Of a DNA stretch of 64,000 nt, positions 25,744-33,880 are shown one piece after another. The position numbers and the translations under genes were made by a program. Source of the DNA: Acidobacteriota bacterium (lineage in GTDB: Bacteria > Acidobacteriota > Terriglobia > Terriglobales > Acidobacteriaceae); NCBI GenBank assembly GCA_013289795.1, contig JABCZH010000018.1:1-64000 (forward strand), in the 5' to 3' direction. A model generated the notes under the pieces. The model ran no database searches. It had not been told where the DNA came from and saw nothing but the letters and a program-made list of their open reading frames with translations. Each line of letters opens with the position of its first letter. Within the stretch, counting starts at the first letter, position 1.

Positions 25744-28437
25744 CTAGTAGTTGCTGTCGGAATAGGAGTACGTGGGATAGGTACCGGGCACGGTCGGCGG
25801 GATGATGACAGGATTGTTCCGGCCGGCATTGTTGATGGTGTCGTTGGTCAGAGTGTAGTCGAATCCGGTGATCGGGGAATTCGTCAGCAGGAAGTCGCTG
25901 GCCTGGCCGCTATTGCCAAACCCGGGATTCACGCTGGCCGTGCCCGTAAGGTCTTCTTTCATCGGCAATGGCGTTCCGTTCACCAGCGGCATTCCCGTCT
26001 GCCACTGCGAGAAGGTGAGGGAAGTGAACAAATTCGGGTCGTTAATGCTGGCGCAGGTGCTCGCCTGATTCGGTGGCGGAGGGCTGTTCAAGATGAAAAA
26101 CGCCTTCTGGTCAGCGGCAAATCCCCCATCCGTTCTCCAGTACAGATTGCCCTGAAAGTTCTGGTACTGGTTGTAGTTCATGCCGCACGAATCCGTGCAT
26201 CCGGAAACCGGATAAAAACCGGTCGTATCGTTCAGGTCAAAATTGAACAGGTTGTGCGTCACATTCGCCTTCAGGCTGCTGTTGCAGTTCTGGGGCCAGG
26301 GATTCTGTTCCTGGAACATCGACTTCCGGGCGTAGGCCACGATATTGTTGTTAAACGTGTTCGCCGCTTCCCCAGCCGCCGGACCCTGGGTCATCACCAG
26401 CCCCACCGAGGCAACCCGATACACCACATTGTTCTCTACATCCACCCCCGCCGATTGGATGTCCAGATAGATCCCGTGCCCCCCATAAGACGACCCGGAC
26501 ACTCCCTGATCGATGACCGACGAGTCCGTCACATCGTGAACCAGATTGTTGAGAATCTTGTCCCCACTTCCACTGCCTGTCGACGACCCAATGTCGTAGT
26601 ACAGCGCTCCCCCATCGGAGGTGATCCCCTGCATCACATTCCAGATGTGGTTGTACTGCATCGTGATGTTGACTCCATTCGCCGACCACTGATACGAAGG
26701 ACATCCGTTGTTGCAGATCGAGGCTCCGGCATGATAGCCATCATTGATGTCGTTGTGTTGAAACATCACGTCGTGTCCGTTGCCCATCGCTATGCCTTCG
26801 CCATTGGCAAACACGCGCGAGTATCCCTGCACCACGTTGTTCTGCACCGTGATCCATTCCGGCACGTACTGCGGCCGGTCGCCACCCGACGGGGTTCGGC
26901 CGATGCGGATTCCCGCCGAGCCGATATCGTAGAAGGCGCTGTTCTGAATCCAGTCGTTGGCCGCCGGCGCACCCGAATTCCCACCGCTCCCGGCCAGCAG
27001 AATGGCCGATCCCGAAGTGTGCCGCACCGTCATCCCATCGAAGGTCACGTTCTGGCAGCTCTCACAATCGATGGCTTGCGGCACCGGGAATTCTTCATTG
27101 CTGTCGTTGTTAAACCCGGTCGCGGAGGGAACGAAATCATCCATTTCGAAGCTCAGGCCGCTGAACGTCACATAACTGAGATTGCTGGCCATCAGCAGGC
27201 TGGCCCCCACATAGTTGGTCGCTGGCGCACCCGGAATCGCTCCCCCCAGTTGCGGGATCACCACCGTGTCGGTGTTCGGGTTCTCCCGATAATTGGCCAG
27301 ATAATTCAGCGTCCAGGGTGCCGTGGAACGATCCAGAAACCAGATTCCCGTCTGCCCCGCCGATTGCGCCGCGTTAAACGCGTCCCGGGTATTGTCGATC
27401 ACGTACCGATGCCCCGCCGTGGGACCAAACAAATCATACTGCGCGCTGGTGCCCCCAAGCGTTGCACCCGTCAGATAAATGATCTGCTTGGTGGTGTCCA
27501 CGCAACTGACCCGCATCAGGTCTACGGTGAAGGCATCAAACAGCGTCAGCTCAACGTCGCCCGACGGATATTTGCCGGAAGGTGCAGCATTGCAGGGGTT
27601 TCCGTTGGGTGGATTGAGATTGATCCAGGTGGTGACCGGATCTTCGGGGTTGTATTGAAAACGGTCCAGACACTTCGCCAGTCCGCCGGGACCCGTGGTG
27701 CTGGGGCAATTGGCGTTCGCGCCGGTGGGCGGAACCTCTGCCGCCACCCGCAGAAAGGTTCCCAGATTGCACAGTGAAGCACTGACGATCTGCTGGTTCT
27801 GGCTGGAGATACAGGACCCGCCGCTCATGTAATAGCCCAAGCCTGCCGCCGGGGATTGCAATCGCGAACGCATGCGCCGCTCGCCGTTGTAAAACAGATA
27901 CTCAAAGGGTTGTGTGTTCGCCGGCAGGCGGACTCGCCACAGCGCACCAGACACATGAGTCCAGCCTGAAACCGGCACACCTCCACTGATCACCGGAACC
28001 TCGCTGGGATAATTCTCCCACGTGACGCTGACGGTTGACGTGCCGGAATCACTCGCAGTGAAATTCAAGGTCCCAGGGTTCGTGGGACTCAACGGAAGGT
28101 AGTAGGTTCCTTCCCGTACCATCACCACAATCGGTAAAATGGGATGGTTTTGCAGCAACGCTTCCACTGCAATCTGCGCTCTTGCCACTGAAGCAAAAGG
28201 TCCATCAGTATGCTGGGTGTTCGGAGCGGGCAACTTCCCGCTCCAATGGTCATTGCCGTTGGTGGCAACGAAGAAAATCACATTTGCTCTCGCGCGAGTG
28301 GCGCCGCTGTCCTCGGTCAGGCTTGACGTAGCGTTCGCACCACGGGCATCTCGCCCGGCGAAAAGAGCCACCAGGAATACAAGTGCGCAATCAGCAACGA
28401 TGCAACGTGTTCTTCGCTTAAGACATCTGACAGGCAT
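25744..28437 (-). CDS. Secreted right-handed beta-helix protein
   Basis: An 897-residue protein with a signal peptide (core LVFLVALFAG, cleavage near ARGAN). The head DHWSGKLPAPNT and FASVARAQIAVEALL is the start typical of large extracellular beta-helix proteins with a 'choice' N-terminus. Parallel beta-helix rungs run from about residue 400 to 720 (for example NVVYRVASVGLVM, NNIVAYARKSMF, KILNNLVHDVTDSSV). No lyase catalytic triad can be assigned. A lyase or epimerase on the exported polymer is possible, since beta-helix polymer-processing enzymes are often encoded in such clusters (as with AlgG/AlgL). The N-terminal third is nearly identical to the gene at the left edge. Confidence 0.82.
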   Translation of the reverse strand: MPVRCLKRRTRCIVADCALVFLVALFAGRDARGANATSSLTEDSGATRARANVIFFVATNGNDHWSGKLPAPNTQHTDGPFASVARAQIAVEALLQNHPILPIVVMVREGTYYLPLSPTNPGTLNFTASDSGTSTVSVTWENYPSEVPVISGGVPVSGWTHVSGALWRVRLPANTQPFEYLFYNGERRMRSRLQSPAAGLGYYMSGGSCISSQNQQIVSASLCNLGTFLRVAAEVPPTGANANCPSTTGPGGLAKCLDRFQYNPEDPVTTWINLNPPNGNPCNAAPSGKYPSGDVELTLFDAFTVDLMRVSCVDTTKQIIYLTGATLGGTSAQYDLFGPTAGHRYVIDNTRDAFNAAQSAGQTGIWFLDRSTAPWTLNYLANYRENPNTDTVVIPQLGGAIPGAPATNYVGASLLMASNLSYVTFSGLSFEMDDFVPSATGFNNDSNEEFPVPQAIDCESCQNVTFDGMTVRHTSGSAILLAGSGGNSGAPAANDWIQNSAFYDIGSAGIRIGRTPSGGDRPQYVPEWITVQNNVVQGYSRVFANGEGIAMGNGHDVMFQHNDINDGYHAGASICNNGCPSYQWSANGVNITMQYNHIWNVMQGITSDGGALYYDIGSSTGSGSGDKILNNLVHDVTDSSVIDQGVSGSSYGGHGIYLDIQSAGVDVENNVVYRVASVGLVMTQGPAAGEAANTFNNNIVAYARKSMFQEQNPWPQNCNSSLKANVTHNLFNFDLNDTTGFYPVSGCTDSCGMNYNQYQNFQGNLYWRTDGGFAADQKAFFILNSPPPPNQASTCASINDPNLFTSLTFSQWQTGMPLVNGTPLPMKEDLTGTASVNPGFGNSGQASDFLLTNSPITGFDYTLTNDTINNAGRNNPVIIPPTVPGTYPTYSYSDSNY
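27651..28130. repeat. Direct repeat copy 2 (matches 1-480)
   Basis: Same orientation as copy 1, shifted by 27650. Within the first ~270 bases only a few substitutions are seen (for example at 27778 and 27810). It covers part of the N-terminal half of the beta-helix coding sequence. Confidence 0.9.
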
Positions 28438-28727
28438 CGGGGGAAACAGGGTCCGCGAGCGAAGAACTCGCTCGAACCTGCGAAAATCATACGTGCCACA
28501 GCTTCAAATCCACAAGACACGGAAGTACATCTTTTCAATCGAATCGGTTCGCCGTCCCATATTCGAACAAGCCTCTGCGAATTCCGCCACCACGCTGAAC
28601 GTCGACCCAAAGACGCTGCGAACGAACCTGAACCTCCTCGCGCAAACACACACCCGCTAAGCCATGCCCGCCGCCAGGTTCCGCAGCATCTACAGCCCGA
28701 CTGACTCCTCTGCGACTAAACCGATAT

Positions 28728-30431
28728 TCATCTGAAGCTCACCACATTCTTCGGTTGGCTTGAGCTGCCCATCGAATCAGCCGACTGAAAGGTTTCAGCA
28801 CTTGAGGGGGCAGAGTTACGGTCTTGACCTCGTTCTGCTGCCCGGCTTGTCTTTAACTCGATCGCAAACAGCTCTCGAATCTTCCGGCGGTCGATTTTCC
28901 CGTTCCCATTGTTCGGGAGTTGCGGCAGCACCATCCAGTGCGATGGCACCATGTAAGGCGGCAATACCTTGCTGAGCTGGCTGCGAATGCCAGGCGGTGT
29001 GACGCCTTGGTCGCGCGCCACATATGCGCAGCAAATCAAACTTGTCTCAAAGCCGTCGGTGGGAAGCGCCACCACGGCACATTCCTTCAATTCCGGCATG
29101 TCATGCAAAGCGGTTTCGATTTCGCCCAGCTCAATGCGATAGCCGCGGCTCTTGATCTGGGTGTCGAGCCGGCCCACGAAGTAAATCAAACCATCCTGCC
29201 CGATGCGCGCCAGATCTCCGGTCCGGTAAATTCGCTCACCTTCACCATAGGAAAAAAACGATGCTGCGGTGGCAGTGGGATTGCGCCAATACCCCGGGCT
29301 CAGGCCCGCCCCACGGATGTACAGATCGCCTACTTCGCCCACCGGGGTCGGCCGCTGATCGTTGTCCAGCACCAGCAGTTCCTCACCCTCACAAGCAGTT
29401 CCAATCGGAATCGCTTGCGCTCCATCGGCGGGGCACGACTTAACCGTGTAATAGCTGCTGGCGATGGTGGTTTCCGTAGGCCCGTAAAGATTGGTGAACG
29501 TGACGTGCGGCAGCCGCTTCATCCAGTACATGAGAGCAGGCGTTGGGAACACCTCTCCACACCAAAGCAAACGTCGCAGCGCTGGGAAATCATTCATCTT
29601 TACTACGTCAAACTTTGCCATGTAGTTCAGTACGGACGGAACCGAGAACCACTGCGTCAGTTCGGAAGCACGAATAAACTCCGCCAGCTTATTGGGCAAC
29701 AGCGCCACCTTCGGGGGCACCAAGTGGAGCTGCGCTCCAGCAGCAAACGCGCCGAAGATATCAAATACGGATAGATCAAAATGCAAGGGTGGATGGCATG
29801 AAACTCGATCGGAGCCGGTGATTCCAAAATAGCGGGCCGCCCACTCCACAAAATGAATGACGTTGGCGTGGGTAATGACCACTCCTTTGGGCTCGCCCGT
29901 CGATCCGGAGGTGAACAAAATATGCGCCGGGTCGGCGGCGCATTGACTCGATTCCAGCGGTTCGGCGGAATAGCTGTTGCGGTCCGCCCAGTGAAACTTG
30001 GCGCGGAAGTTACGATGTTCGGCGGGAGACGTTTCCATCCACCCGACGCCTACCGAGTCGTTGAACTCTCCTTGCGCGAACAATTCTTCCAGCAGGCCAG
30101 AAGAGGATTCCACGCCTAGGATGTAGCGTGGCTCGCTGGAGCGAATAATTTTCGAGATTCGTGGAGCCGGACTCGAGGTATCGATCGGTACGTGAATACA
30201 ATCAGCTTTTAGAATCCCTGCAATGGAGATGATGGCAGCGGGAGATTTCGGGATCGCAAAGCACACGCGATCTCCCCGGCGGCATCCTGCCGCCTGCAAT
30301 AGCCGCGCCAGCCGGTTTGCGGATTCCTCCAACTGGCCGTACGTCAGAGACTGGTCCTGCATGATCACGGCTACAGCTTCCGGACGCTGTTGCGCCGCGC
30401 GGGAAATCCAGTTCTGCAAAAGCTGGGTCAC
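28728..30431 (-). CDS. Stand-alone NRPS adenylation protein (no carrier domain)
   Basis: A 567-residue cytoplasmic amino-acid-activating enzyme: it adenylates an amino acid with ATP. A3 is FTSGSTGEPKGV, A5 is NLYGPTETT, A7 is YRTGDLARI, A8 is GRLDTQIKSRGYRIELGEIE and A10 is NGNGKIDRRKIRE. The chain ends in a ~60-residue Ser/Gln-rich tail without an LGGHSL carrier motif, so the amino acid must go to a carrier elsewhere. Pocket residues read by alignment to GrsA are about D-L-F-F-L-C-L-I-A-K, for which I know no assigned substrate. The GTG start overlaps the stop of the luciferase-like gene (GTGA), so they are translationally coupled. Confidence 0.88.
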   Translation of the reverse strand: MTQLLQNWISRAAQQRPEAVAVIMQDQSLTYGQLEESANRLARLLQAAGCRRGDRVCFAIPKSPAAIISIAGILKADCIHVPIDTSSPAPRISKIIRSSEPRYILGVESSSGLLEELFAQGEFNDSVGVGWMETSPAEHRNFRAKFHWADRNSYSAEPLESSQCAADPAHILFTSGSTGEPKGVVITHANVIHFVEWAARYFGITGSDRVSCHPPLHFDLSVFDIFGAFAAGAQLHLVPPKVALLPNKLAEFIRASELTQWFSVPSVLNYMAKFDVVKMNDFPALRRLLWCGEVFPTPALMYWMKRLPHVTFTNLYGPTETTIASSYYTVKSCPADGAQAIPIGTACEGEELLVLDNDQRPTPVGEVGDLYIRGAGLSPGYWRNPTATAASFFSYGEGERIYRTGDLARIGQDGLIYFVGRLDTQIKSRGYRIELGEIETALHDMPELKECAVVALPTDGFETSLICCAYVARDQGVTPPGIRSQLSKVLPPYMVPSHWMVLPQLPNNGNGKIDRRKIRELFAIELKTSRAAERGQDRNSAPSSAETFQSADSMGSSSQPKNVVSFR

Positions 30432-31456
30432 TTGGTCACCAACTGCCGCGCGCTCGAAAACACGGTGGAGATATGTTCCAGTTCATCCTGGGCCGCCGGA
30501 ATATCGAGAATAAACGTCAAGTGGCCGAGTTCAAGATACTTCGCCAGTTGCGATGCAACTCGGTCATAACTTCCGACCAGATAGGGACAAAAAGTCTTGT
30601 AGTTCTCGAAAGGCCACAGCCAATAGGGACTGCCGTTCCCGTTGGGCGCCGAGGCCATTTGTGACAACTGTTTGTGCCAGGCTGAATCGGATGTCTTCAT
30701 GGCCAGCTGATGAGTGATTTGACCTTTGCGGTCGCCTGGGAATCGCTCATTGGCAATGCTCCAGGCTTCTTCTTCCGACTTCCGCGCGATAATGCCAACA
30801 CGCACGCCGGTTTTGAGGGCTGCGTCGTGGCAATCCGGCTCCTGCTCGGCCGGCTGTGGATACTTCACAGCCGTCGCACCGAGTGCCTGCGCCGCCGCCA
30901 AACCTGCCGGCGATGAGCCCGACACAAAAATTTCCGGCGCCAGTTCTGGGGCAAGCGGAGGAGTCATCCGCAGCTTGTCGACCACGTAGAATTCGCCGCG
31001 ATAGTTCACCGGCGTTGGGCCCCTCAGCAATTCCTGAATGATGGTCGTGTACTCCACCAGCCTGGCGTAACGCTTATCATGCGGGGTGGTGTCATTCAAC
31101 GCCGCCAGATCATTGGTAAACCCGCCCGCCACCATGTTCAGGTATATCTTTCGACCGTAGAGATGCCCCAGAGAACTCACCATCTTGGCTACCGCGTAGG
31201 GATGCATGTATGCCGGCTGTATTGCGACCAGCGGCGATAGTCTCGCCGTGTTCTGGATGATGATTTGCGCGACCAGCCAGGGATCGACCAGGGAATTGTC
31301 GGTGTACACCAGAATGCCCTCGCACCCTGCCGCTTCGCTCCAACGCGCCACCTCGACGACCCTGGAAACATAGTCCGCCGGTTCCACGGCGCTCGATTGC
31401 GGAGAAGTGGAAAACAAGCGCAGTTTTTGGCCTGCTGAGGACATTCTTACAGTCAT
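30428..31456 (-). CDS. Luciferase-like flavin-dependent monooxygenase
   Basis: A 342-residue TIM-barrel oxygenase of the LLM class, resembling alkanesulfonate monooxygenase SsuD: VVEVARWSEAAGCEGILVYTD, the strand LSPLVAIQPAYMHPYAVAKM, KIYLNMVAGG, DTTPHDKRYARLVEYTTIIQ, and EIFVSGSSPAGLAAAQALG. It would use reduced FMN and oxygen. In NRPS clusters LLM enzymes often hydroxylate an amino acid or carrier-bound intermediate. ATG 31456 is preferred over a TTG at 31483; no good ribosome binding site is seen for either. Its stop overlaps the adenylation gene start, which suggests that the two act on the same building block. Confidence 0.85.
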   Translation of the reverse strand: MTVRMSSAGQKLRLFSTSPQSSAVEPADYVSRVVEVARWSEAAGCEGILVYTDNSLVDPWLVAQIIIQNTARLSPLVAIQPAYMHPYAVAKMVSSLGHLYGRKIYLNMVAGGFTNDLAALNDTTPHDKRYARLVEYTTIIQELLRGPTPVNYRGEFYVVDKLRMTPPLAPELAPEIFVSGSSPAGLAAAQALGATAVKYPQPAEQEPDCHDAALKTGVRVGIIARKSEEEAWSIANERFPGDRKGQITHQLAMKTSDSAWHKQLSQMASAPNGNGSPYWLWPFENYKTFCPYLVGSYDRVASQLAKYLELGHLTFILDIPAAQDELEHISTVFSSARQLVTK

Positions 31457-31504
31457 GGAATCAGAGGATCGGGATGATGGCAAGAACGTGTGAGGAGCGT
31501 CGTT

Positions 31505-32677
31505 TTAACCATCCTTTTTGAGAATGTCATCCAAGTCAATACCCATCTCCTTGAGCAACTGTTCATTCCCACGAGTGGCCTTGCGTATCAGTTCTCGCTT
31601 TTCCGGGCCCGCCTTTTCCAGCAGCCGGCGAATCCGCTTGGCTGCGATATAGGTTCGGTATCGCCTCCAAACTGCTGTGGGCACAAAGGAGAAAATAACT
31701 GGAGCAAAGTGGTGAGTGAACTGCAGGAAGCTATAGGTGACCCGGTCCGACGCCCTCTCCCAAAGAGATGGGATTGCAGGGTCGGTTTCGAGCGACGTCG
31801 GGTAGGCCGGCCAGGTTCCGTGATAGCGCTTTCGCCACATCTTGACGTAGCGCTCGATTTTGTCCCGCAGTTCCGGGGGAAGCCCCTCGGACCCATTTCT
31901 GGTTTCAACGATTTTCTCACCCTTCACCAGCGAATGATGGCGGAAATCTGAGATCGCGTCGCGATCCGCACCAACCAGGTTACTCATCCGGCTGTCGTAG
32001 GGGATCTCAAGGAATTCGCAAATCGCCTTCATATGGCTCTCGGGATCCCGCACTAGATCTTCGTAATTCAGCTGGTGCACCCGTGCCCCTTGCTTCACCA
32101 GCGAATCATATTCGGTCTTCAAGTCCTGACAGCCCACGATGGCACGAAGCGTCATTCCGCTACGAGCGAAGAAAGGAGATGTTTCCGCCGCCGCCAGGAT
32201 ACTGCGACAAATGTGTCTGACATCCCGCCAAATAATGATGAACCGCGCATCGGGAAAGGTTCGTCTAAGGCGGGTCACCTCGTCATGATAGGTGGGTGAC
32301 TTGCATCCCCAGATGATCGCCCCTTTCTTCTGACGGGCATACTCTGTATACACCGCCTTCACAGCCGTCTTGAGATCCCTGATACCGTCCGGAATCACGC
32401 TGGTATCGAACTTGTGACGCTCCAGGGCCGTATTCCAGAATTCCCATCGTCTCAGCCAGCGCGTGGTGTCGCGCGGAACCCAGAAAAGGGCCTGCAGATG
32501 TGCCAGGTCACCTTCATACATCAATGCGATCTGCGGGTGCTGGTTCAGAAGGGCATAGAGCAGCGAAGTCCCCGAGCGAAACATCCCCACAACGAACACA
32601 GGCTCCGGACGGGGCTGGTAAGTGTGGCCCGCCGCCTCTGCGGCACTCAGTGTAGGGTGGGTTGTCAGCTCCTGCAT
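31505..32677 (-). CDS. Sulfotransferase family protein 1
   Basis: A 390-residue protein. The PAPS 5'-phosphosulfate loop is FVVGMFRSGTSLLY at about residues 28-41, and the 3'-phosphate-binding region is FIIIWRDVRHICRSILAA near 165-182. A later helix LNYEDLVRDPESHMKAICEFL matches the family. The C-terminal ~100 residues are basic with a hydrophobic stretch (FLQFTHHFAPVIFSFVP) that may dip into the membrane. It should sulfate a sugar or a hydroxyl of the cluster product. It lies between the acyltransferase and the luciferase-like gene, about 14 kb from the second sulfotransferase. Confidence 0.85.
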   Translation of the reverse strand: MQELTTHPTLSAAEAAGHTYQPRPEPVFVVGMFRSGTSLLYALLNQHPQIALMYEGDLAHLQALFWVPRDTTRWLRRWEFWNTALERHKFDTSVIPDGIRDLKTAVKAVYTEYARQKKGAIIWGCKSPTYHDEVTRLRRTFPDARFIIIWRDVRHICRSILAAAETSPFFARSGMTLRAIVGCQDLKTEYDSLVKQGARVHQLNYEDLVRDPESHMKAICEFLEIPYDSRMSNLVGADRDAISDFRHHSLVKGEKIVETRNGSEGLPPELRDKIERYVKMWRKRYHGTWPAYPTSLETDPAIPSLWERASDRVTYSFLQFTHHFAPVIFSFVPTAVWRRYRTYIAAKRIRRLLEKAGPEKRELIRKATRGNEQLLKEMGIDLDDILKKDG

Positions 32678-32707
32678 TCGTACACTCTTTCTCTCTGGGA
32701 CTTACTC

Positions 32708-33880
32708 CTAGAGGCTGCTGTCTCCGTCATAGCAGGTTGGATCCCAAGCGCTGGCTTCGCGCAGGCTGGCCGACAAGGACGACTCATTGGTGCGATAAAA
32801 ATAACGCCACGAACTCAATTCACGATAGTGAGGATTCATACCGTCTATGATTCGCTGCTTGTCGGACGAGAAGCCGACAACTTCCATCATGTGGATGCCT
32901 TCGCGCTGGCACCTTTCCAATGCAAACACCAGCAAAGGTTTCAACTCGTCCTGTGATTCATCCACACTTTGGAAATCCACCAGCCGCATTCGCTTGAGCG
33001 CGAAGCTTGGATTATCCTGGCGACAAAGAATCCCGTAGGCGGTGAGTCTGGAACCCCGGTTGACGGTCAGCAGCCAAGCCTCGCCTTTTTGCAAAGCATA
33101 TTTGAAATGCCATTTGAGAGCGTCTCGTGAGCGGTCAGCAAGCAAACGGCCAGAACCGCGCTTTCGCGATTGTTTCCAGAAGTCGTCGAATCTCTCGTCA
33201 AACTGCGTACAAAACTTGACCTGGGCACGGCCGGGTTTGGTCCGCACACTCTTATTTGCCAACTGGTCCCGGACGAAGAGTCCTGCGGCCAAAGGATAGC
33301 TCCACACTCGCGGCCCGGAAAATTCCTTTCTACTCAGCAGGCTCGCGCTAAATCCCGGATAGTTCGTAATCCAGAACGAGGAACGGTCCCAGGTACCAGT
33401 CGGCACTCGCAGAGCATGAAACAATTCATGCAGGCGGGAAACCTTCTCGTTCACCGAGGTGTTTATAAAAAGATCCACCTCCTTCTGCCCGAAGAAGCGG
33501 CTCAGCAGCGGGAACGAGTATGCGCGGTATCGCGTATCCACTACCAATCCCCGGCTGGTCGCGGTCACCAGAGGACGACCCCCAAACTCAAAAGCCAACG
33601 GGATATTGCCTATACTGCCGACAATCTCCCCGTCTTCGTTTTCGCAAACCCAACCAATCGGCCAGCGTCGGAAATCGTAGTACGCAGGATTGTGCACCCA
33701 CAGGTGTTTCCATTCCTCGTAGCTCTTGGGGTGCAGTCCGTACCGCGACTCCAATTCCGCGATCTGCGGATAGTCCTCAAAAACCGTCTCCCGGAAGCGA
33801 GGCGGAGCAGCCATGGAACGGCTTCTAGTTTTCAATGGGAGAGTCCCAAGTTCGATCGGTGATTCCGATGACAGCACCAT
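32708..33880 (-). CDS. GNAT-like acyltransferase in the NRPS run
   Basis: A 390-residue cytoplasmic protein, paralogue of the one at 2787-3914. The N-terminal GNAT-like half (FRETVFEDYPQIAELESRYG, then EIVGSIGNIPLAFEFGGRP) and the second half (LKWHFKYALQKGEAWLL, MRLVDFQSVDESQDE) are both kept. The ATG directly follows the stop of the NRPS gene (no gap), so the two are coupled. It may transfer a fatty acyl, acetyl or aminoacyl group onto the peptide or sugar, much as GNAT/FemX-type proteins do. The acceptor and donor are not known. Confidence 0.75.
   Translation of the reverse strand: MVLSSESPIELGTLPLKTRSRSMAAPPRFRETVFEDYPQIAELESRYGLHPKSYEEWKHLWVHNPAYYDFRRWPIGWVCENEDGEIVGSIGNIPLAFEFGGRPLVTATSRGLVVDTRYRAYSFPLLSRFFGQKEVDLFINTSVNEKVSRLHELFHALRVPTGTWDRSSFWITNYPGFSASLLSRKEFSGPRVWSYPLAAGLFVRDQLANKSVRTKPGRAQVKFCTQFDERFDDFWKQSRKRGSGRLLADRSRDALKWHFKYALQKGEAWLLTVNRGSRLTAYGILCRQDNPSFALKRMRLVDFQSVDESQDELKPLLVFALERCQREGIHMMEVVGFSSDKQRIIDGMNPHYRELSSWRYFYRTNESSLSASLREASAWDPTCYDGDSSL

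Noticed and set aside
25732-27777. Plus-strand open frame of 681 codons
   Set aside because: It is antisense to the beta-helix gene, whose signal peptide and repeats are convincing. Its Arg/Val/Gly/His-rich translation has no signature and looks like a GC-rich shadow.
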